NCBI RefSeq assembly: GCF_019972315.1
Contig: NZ_BLIZ01000001.1
Coordinates: forward strand, 818,513-882,512
Length of the DNA stretch: 64,000 nucleotides
Reading direction: 5' to 3'
DNA from: Geobacter sp. AOG1
GTDB taxonomy: Bacteria > Desulfobacterota > Desulfuromonadia > Geobacterales > Geobacteraceae
Positions 61,237-64,000 of this stretch are shown piece after piece. How positions within the stretch are numbered: the stretch's first letter is position 1; each line of letters starts with the position of its first letter. The notes beneath the pieces were generated by a model. It made no database searches, had not been told where the DNA came from, and was given only the letters and a program-made list of their open reading frames with translations. Both the position numbers and the translations under genes were made by a program.

Positions 61237-61308
61237 GGGCCTCTCGACTACGCTGCAACCGTAATTTTCATTAACATATACCACGATTTCTTTAATGTGC
61301 AAATAAAT

Positions 61309-62475
61309 TCATGAACCTGTGAATTCATCCCACATTTTTTTACGCAGTTCAGGCCGGGCAATGAGTTCCGCCGCCGTCAGCGCCATTGCCGTCGCCCCCT
61401 CGACCACCGCCTCTCTTCCCTGCTCCGAGATAGTTGCCCGGGCAAAGTCCTCCGTATGGATATGGACGCCCGCGCCGATGGGGACGTGGGGATGGATGGT
61501 CGGCACTACCTGCGACACATTGCCGATATCGGACGAACCAAGGTTTTTGTCGGCGGGGGCTGTTGCCTCGGGAAGGCCCAGATGGACAAGCTGTTCGGAA
61601 TACAGCCCCGAAAGGGTATGGTTGATTTTCAGCGGTGCCAGCACGCGCTCGTCGGCGGCAACCTCCAGCCGGCAGCCGGTTGCCCTGGCAGCCCCTTCGG
61701 CACAGGCGACAACCCGTTCCCGCACCCGACCGACCTCGTCCAGGTCTGTTGCCCGGACATAGAAATGGCATGCCGCCGTGGCCGGGATGATATTGGGGGC
61801 TACCCCCCCGTCAGTGATGATCCCATGGACACGCACGTCCTGGCGCAGTTGCTGGCGGAGGGCGTTGATGCCGTTGAAGGTCTGGATCACTCCGTCCAGG
61901 GCGTTAACCCCTTCTTCGGGGTAGGCGGCAGCATGGGCCGGCCGGCCGAAAAAGGTGAAGCGGATCCGGGCGAGCCCCAGGTAATGCTTGATGACCAGAC
62001 GTCTCGAGGATGGATGGACCATCATGGCAGCATCCACCCCCTGGAAAATCCCCGCCTTGACCAGTTCCACCTTGCCGATACCAAGTTCCTCGGCAGGCGT
62101 CCCGAGCACGACGATTCGGGCTTCTCCGATAGGAACAGCTTGCCGCAGGGCAATGGCCGCACCGACTGCGGCAGCGGCGATGACATTATGACCGCAGGCA
62201 TGTCCCAGCCCCGGCAACGCGTCCATTTCCGCGAGAATGGCGATAGTCGGTCCGTCAGAACCGTAAGCGGCACGAAACGCGGTATCCATCCCTGCCAAAC
62301 TCCGCTCCAGCCGGAACCCTTCCCGCTCCAAGATATCCGCCAGCAGGGCAGCGCTCCGGTATTCCTGCAAACCCGTTTCGGGGAACCGGAAGAGCTGTTC
62401 GGCGATATCGGTCAGTTCATTCCTGCGCTGACCCACCACCCCTGCAATGGCCTGTTTGAGTGCCGCTAGTTCCAT
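61309..62475 (-). CDS. M20D family amidohydrolase
   Basis: The product is 388 residues. Metal-site blocks are ILAEMDALPGLGHACGHNVIAAAAVGAA, GTPAEELGIGKVELVKAGIF and HPSSRRLVIKHYLGLARIRFTFFGRPAHAAAYPEEGVNALDGVI, with the lid-domain ending IHTEDFARATISEQGREAVV. This is the layout of AbgA/AbgB-like p-aminobenzoyl-glutamate hydrolases and N-acyl-amino acid amidohydrolases. The substrate cannot be set. It lies between ppsR and prmA; the gap to ppsR is short, so they may be cotranscribed. Confidence 0.88.
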   Translation of the reverse strand: MELAALKQAIAGVVGQRRNELTDIAEQLFRFPETGLQEYRSAALLADILEREGFRLERSLAGMDTAFRAAYGSDGPTIAILAEMDALPGLGHACGHNVIAAAAVGAAIALRQAVPIGEARIVVLGTPAEELGIGKVELVKAGIFQGVDAAMMVHPSSRRLVIKHYLGLARIRFTFFGRPAHAAAYPEEGVNALDGVIQTFNGINALRQQLRQDVRVHGIITDGGVAPNIIPATAACHFYVRATDLDEVGRVRERVVACAEGAARATGCRLEVAADERVLAPLKINHTLSGLYSEQLVHLGLPEATAPADKNLGSSDIGNVSQVVPTIHPHVPIGAGVHIHTEDFARATISEQGREAVVEGATAMALTAAELIARPELRKKMWDEFTGS

Positions 62476-62611
62476 TTTCGCCCCGAACTATTTTAATGAG
62501 GATTTCACATGAAAAGGGCCGATTTGTCAAGGTTTTTTGTTGTCAGGCGTGCATTGTTTTGCTACGGTACGCAGTAATGTCCTATCGTCAACGCTCCGGA
62601 GTGACCGCCTG

Positions 62612-63556
62612 ATGGAAAATATGGTATGGGCCGAGGTTTCCTGCACCGTTCCGGCCACGATGGTGGACGAGGTGGCGGAATTTCTCGTCGACCTTTCCGG
62701 CAGCGGCGTGAGTATTGACAACCTCTTTCTCGACACCTTCTCCCTCGACACCGTCGAAGAGTCCGATCGGAAAACGGTCAAAGCGTACCTCCCCGCCGAT
62801 GCAGACCTATCGAGTAAAGTCGACGCCATAACCGCATTCCTGGCCAAGCACGGTCCGGCATTTCCCGGTTTCACCTTTCTGCAACCGACCATCTCCCTGC
62901 TCCGGGAAGAAGACTGGGCCAACAACTGGAAACAGTACTTCAAACCGGCCCGTATCGGCAAACGGCTGGTTATCAAACCGACCTGGGAAACATTTTCCCC
63001 CGATCCCGATGATCTTATCATCGAACTGGACCCCGGCATGGCCTTCGGCACTGGCACCCACGCCACCACCAGATTATGCCTTGAGGCCCTGGAACAGCTC
63101 TTTTTCCGGGAAGGGGCGTGGGCGGATGGGCATGGGCCGGTACCGGCCACGGTTCTCGACGTGGGGACAGGTTCGGGGATTCTTGCCATCGCCGCCGCCA
63201 AACTGGGGGGGGCACGGATTGTCGGCCTGGACATCGACCCCCGGGCGATTGAGGTGGCGCGGGAGAACGTGCGCCAGAACGGGGAAGGGGAGAACGTGGA
63301 ACTGGACACCACCCCCCTCACGGAGGTAAAGGGCCAGTTCGACGTGGTGCTCGCCAACATCCTGGCTGAAGAACTGGTGAGGCTCGCCAGCCCCCTGATC
63401 GACCACCTCGTGCAAGGGGGAACGCTCGTACTGTCGGGGATACTGACGGAAAGGGAAGAATTTGTCAGGGCCGGTTTTGCCGGCCATGGCGTGACGTTAC
63501 TGACAACCACTCGCCATGACGAGTGGAGTTGCCTCTGTTATCGGCGGGATGCCTGA
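62612..63556 (+). CDS. prmA: ribosomal protein L11 methyltransferase
   Basis: The product is 314 residues. An N-terminal L11-binding domain (VWAEVSCTVPATMVDEVAEFLVDL) is followed by the SAM domain with WANNWKQYFKPARIGKRLVIKPTWE, the MAFGTGTHATTRLCLEALEQ loop, motif I VLDVGTGSGILAIAAAKLGG, and NPPY-like VVLANILAEEL. It methylates L11 in the cytoplasm. Its last eight bases overlap rsmE, so both are translated together. Confidence 0.95.
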   Translation: MENMVWAEVSCTVPATMVDEVAEFLVDLSGSGVSIDNLFLDTFSLDTVEESDRKTVKAYLPADADLSSKVDAITAFLAKHGPAFPGFTFLQPTISLLREEDWANNWKQYFKPARIGKRLVIKPTWETFSPDPDDLIIELDPGMAFGTGTHATTRLCLEALEQLFFREGAWADGHGPVPATVLDVGTGSGILAIAAAKLGGARIVGLDIDPRAIEVARENVRQNGEGENVELDTTPLTEVKGQFDVVLANILAEELVRLASPLIDHLVQGGTLVLSGILTEREEFVRAGFAGHGVTLLTTTRHDEWSCLCYRRDA

Positions 63557-64000
63557 GGTGCGACGTTTCTTCGTTCCTCCCGGAAGCCTGAACCGGGAAA
63601 CGCTCACGGTCAGCGGCGAACTCCACCACCACATGATCAGGGTGCTCCGCCTGAAGGCCGGAACCACTTTGCTTCTGGCCGACGGCGATGGGCACGAGGC
63701 GCACGGGGTCATTGCTCAGGTCGGCAAAGAAAGTCTGACCATTGCACTGGAGGGGAAAGCCCTGCCGGTCGCCACCGAAACGGGACCGGCCATAACCCTT
63801 TACCAGGGGCTGCCGAAGGGTGACAAGCTGGAACTGGTCCTCCAAAAGGGGACCGAACTTGGCGCCGCCGCCATCGTGCCGTTTCAGTCAGGTCGGTCTG
63901 TTTCCCGAATCGGCCTCGACCAGCGCAGTGGCAAGGTCGAGCGATGGCAGCGGATAGCCGACGAGGCAGCCCGCCAATCACAGCGCGCTTCCTTGCCCCG
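63549..64000 (+). CDS. rsmE: 16S rRNA (m3U1498) methyltransferase, N-terminal part
   Basis: The frame begins at an ATG that overlaps the prmA stop (ATGCCTGA) and runs off the right edge after about 150 residues. The visible part shows the PUA-like start MPEVRRFFVPPG and ELHHHMIRVLRLKAGTTLLLADGDGHEAHG, then VTLYQGLPKGDKLELVLQKGTELGAAAIVPFQSGRSVSR and RWQRIADEAARQSQRASLP, the pattern of RsmE. The catalytic SPOUT knot lies beyond the window. The prmA-rsmE pair is a common arrangement. Confidence 0.9.
   Translation, partial: MPEVRRFFVPPGSLNRETLTVSGELHHHMIRVLRLKAGTTLLLADGDGHEAHGVIAQVGKESLTIALEGKALPVATETGPAITLYQGLPKGDKLELVLQKGTELGAAAIVPFQSGRSVSRIGLDQRSGKVERWQRIADEAARQSQRASLP

Noticed and set aside
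1-64000. Prophage, CRISPR arrays, insertion sequences with transposases, tRNA or rRNA genes
   Set aside because: None has supporting sequence here: I found no transposase or integrase motif, no regularly spaced repeat and no cloverleaf. The only mobile-type features are the two MITE-like repeats.

Overview
The window looks like a chromosomal segment of a Geobacter-type deltaproteobacterium (Desulfuromonadales/Geobacterales). The evidence is a GC-rich sequence with strong GGAGG ribosome binding sites, a 14-gene nuo operon whose NuoF carries extra ferredoxin domains, a split ATP synthase locus (atpZ-atpI-atpB-atpE only) next to hemL and nuo, a GEMM-I riboswitch, a DcuB dicarboxylate exchanger, and anaerobe-type oxygen defence (flavodiiron protein, superoxide reductase). 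The species assignment is inference; no 16S or other marker is present.

Layout. 1-7.3 kb: a DUF456 protein cut by the left edge, a glycine-zipper lipoprotein, a TPR-retropepsin protein, an SrkA-like kinase, a divergent pair of archaeal-flavoured enzymes (cyclic 2,3-diphosphoglycerate synthetase-like GTPase and an archaeal-type ornithine cyclodeaminase relative), and an MFS exporter. 7.4-10.2 kb: a GEMM-I riboswitch with terminator in front of a 67-residue four-cysteine protein, then a large repeat-built lipoprotein. 10.2-17.7 kb (minus strand): a three-gene ABC importer with a MITE-like inverted repeat inside the operon, OvoA (ovothiol synthesis), a PstS-like lipoprotein and an MFS transporter. 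17.9-24 kb: a second MFS protein, then a histidine kinase with a solute-binding sensor, a sigma-54 response regulator, and dcuB preceded by two palindromic sites and a -24/-12 promoter. 24.3-35.8 kb: mixed small operons (superoxide reductase, glycosyltransferase, Bax inhibitor-1 protein, YheU, thioesterase, flavodiiron protein, TtcA, NapH-like ferredoxin, two radical SAM enzymes, several small hypotheticals).

36-51 kb (minus strand): nuoABCDEFGHIJKLMN. 51.4-54.4 kb (plus): hemL and atpZ-atpI-atpB-atpE. 54.5-64 kb: pepA, a PHP phosphatase, a response regulator - histidine kinase - DegP operon, a PPDK/PEP-synthase regulatory protein, an M20 amidohydrolase, prmA and the start of rsmE, which is cut by the right edge.

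How the genes fit together. The core is respiratory energy conservation: complex I, part of the F-type ATP synthase, and a C4-dicarboxylate exchanger under its own predicted two-component, sigma-54 control. Around it lie functions for brief oxygen exposure (superoxide reductase, flavodiiron protein, OvoA) and envelope protein quality control (DegP with its own two-component system). The most interesting items are the GEMM-I riboswitch, which by my alignment has the features of the 3',3'-cGAMP-selective subtype and controls a tiny unrecognised protein, and the readable sensor-regulator-operator-promoter-transporter circuit at dcuB.
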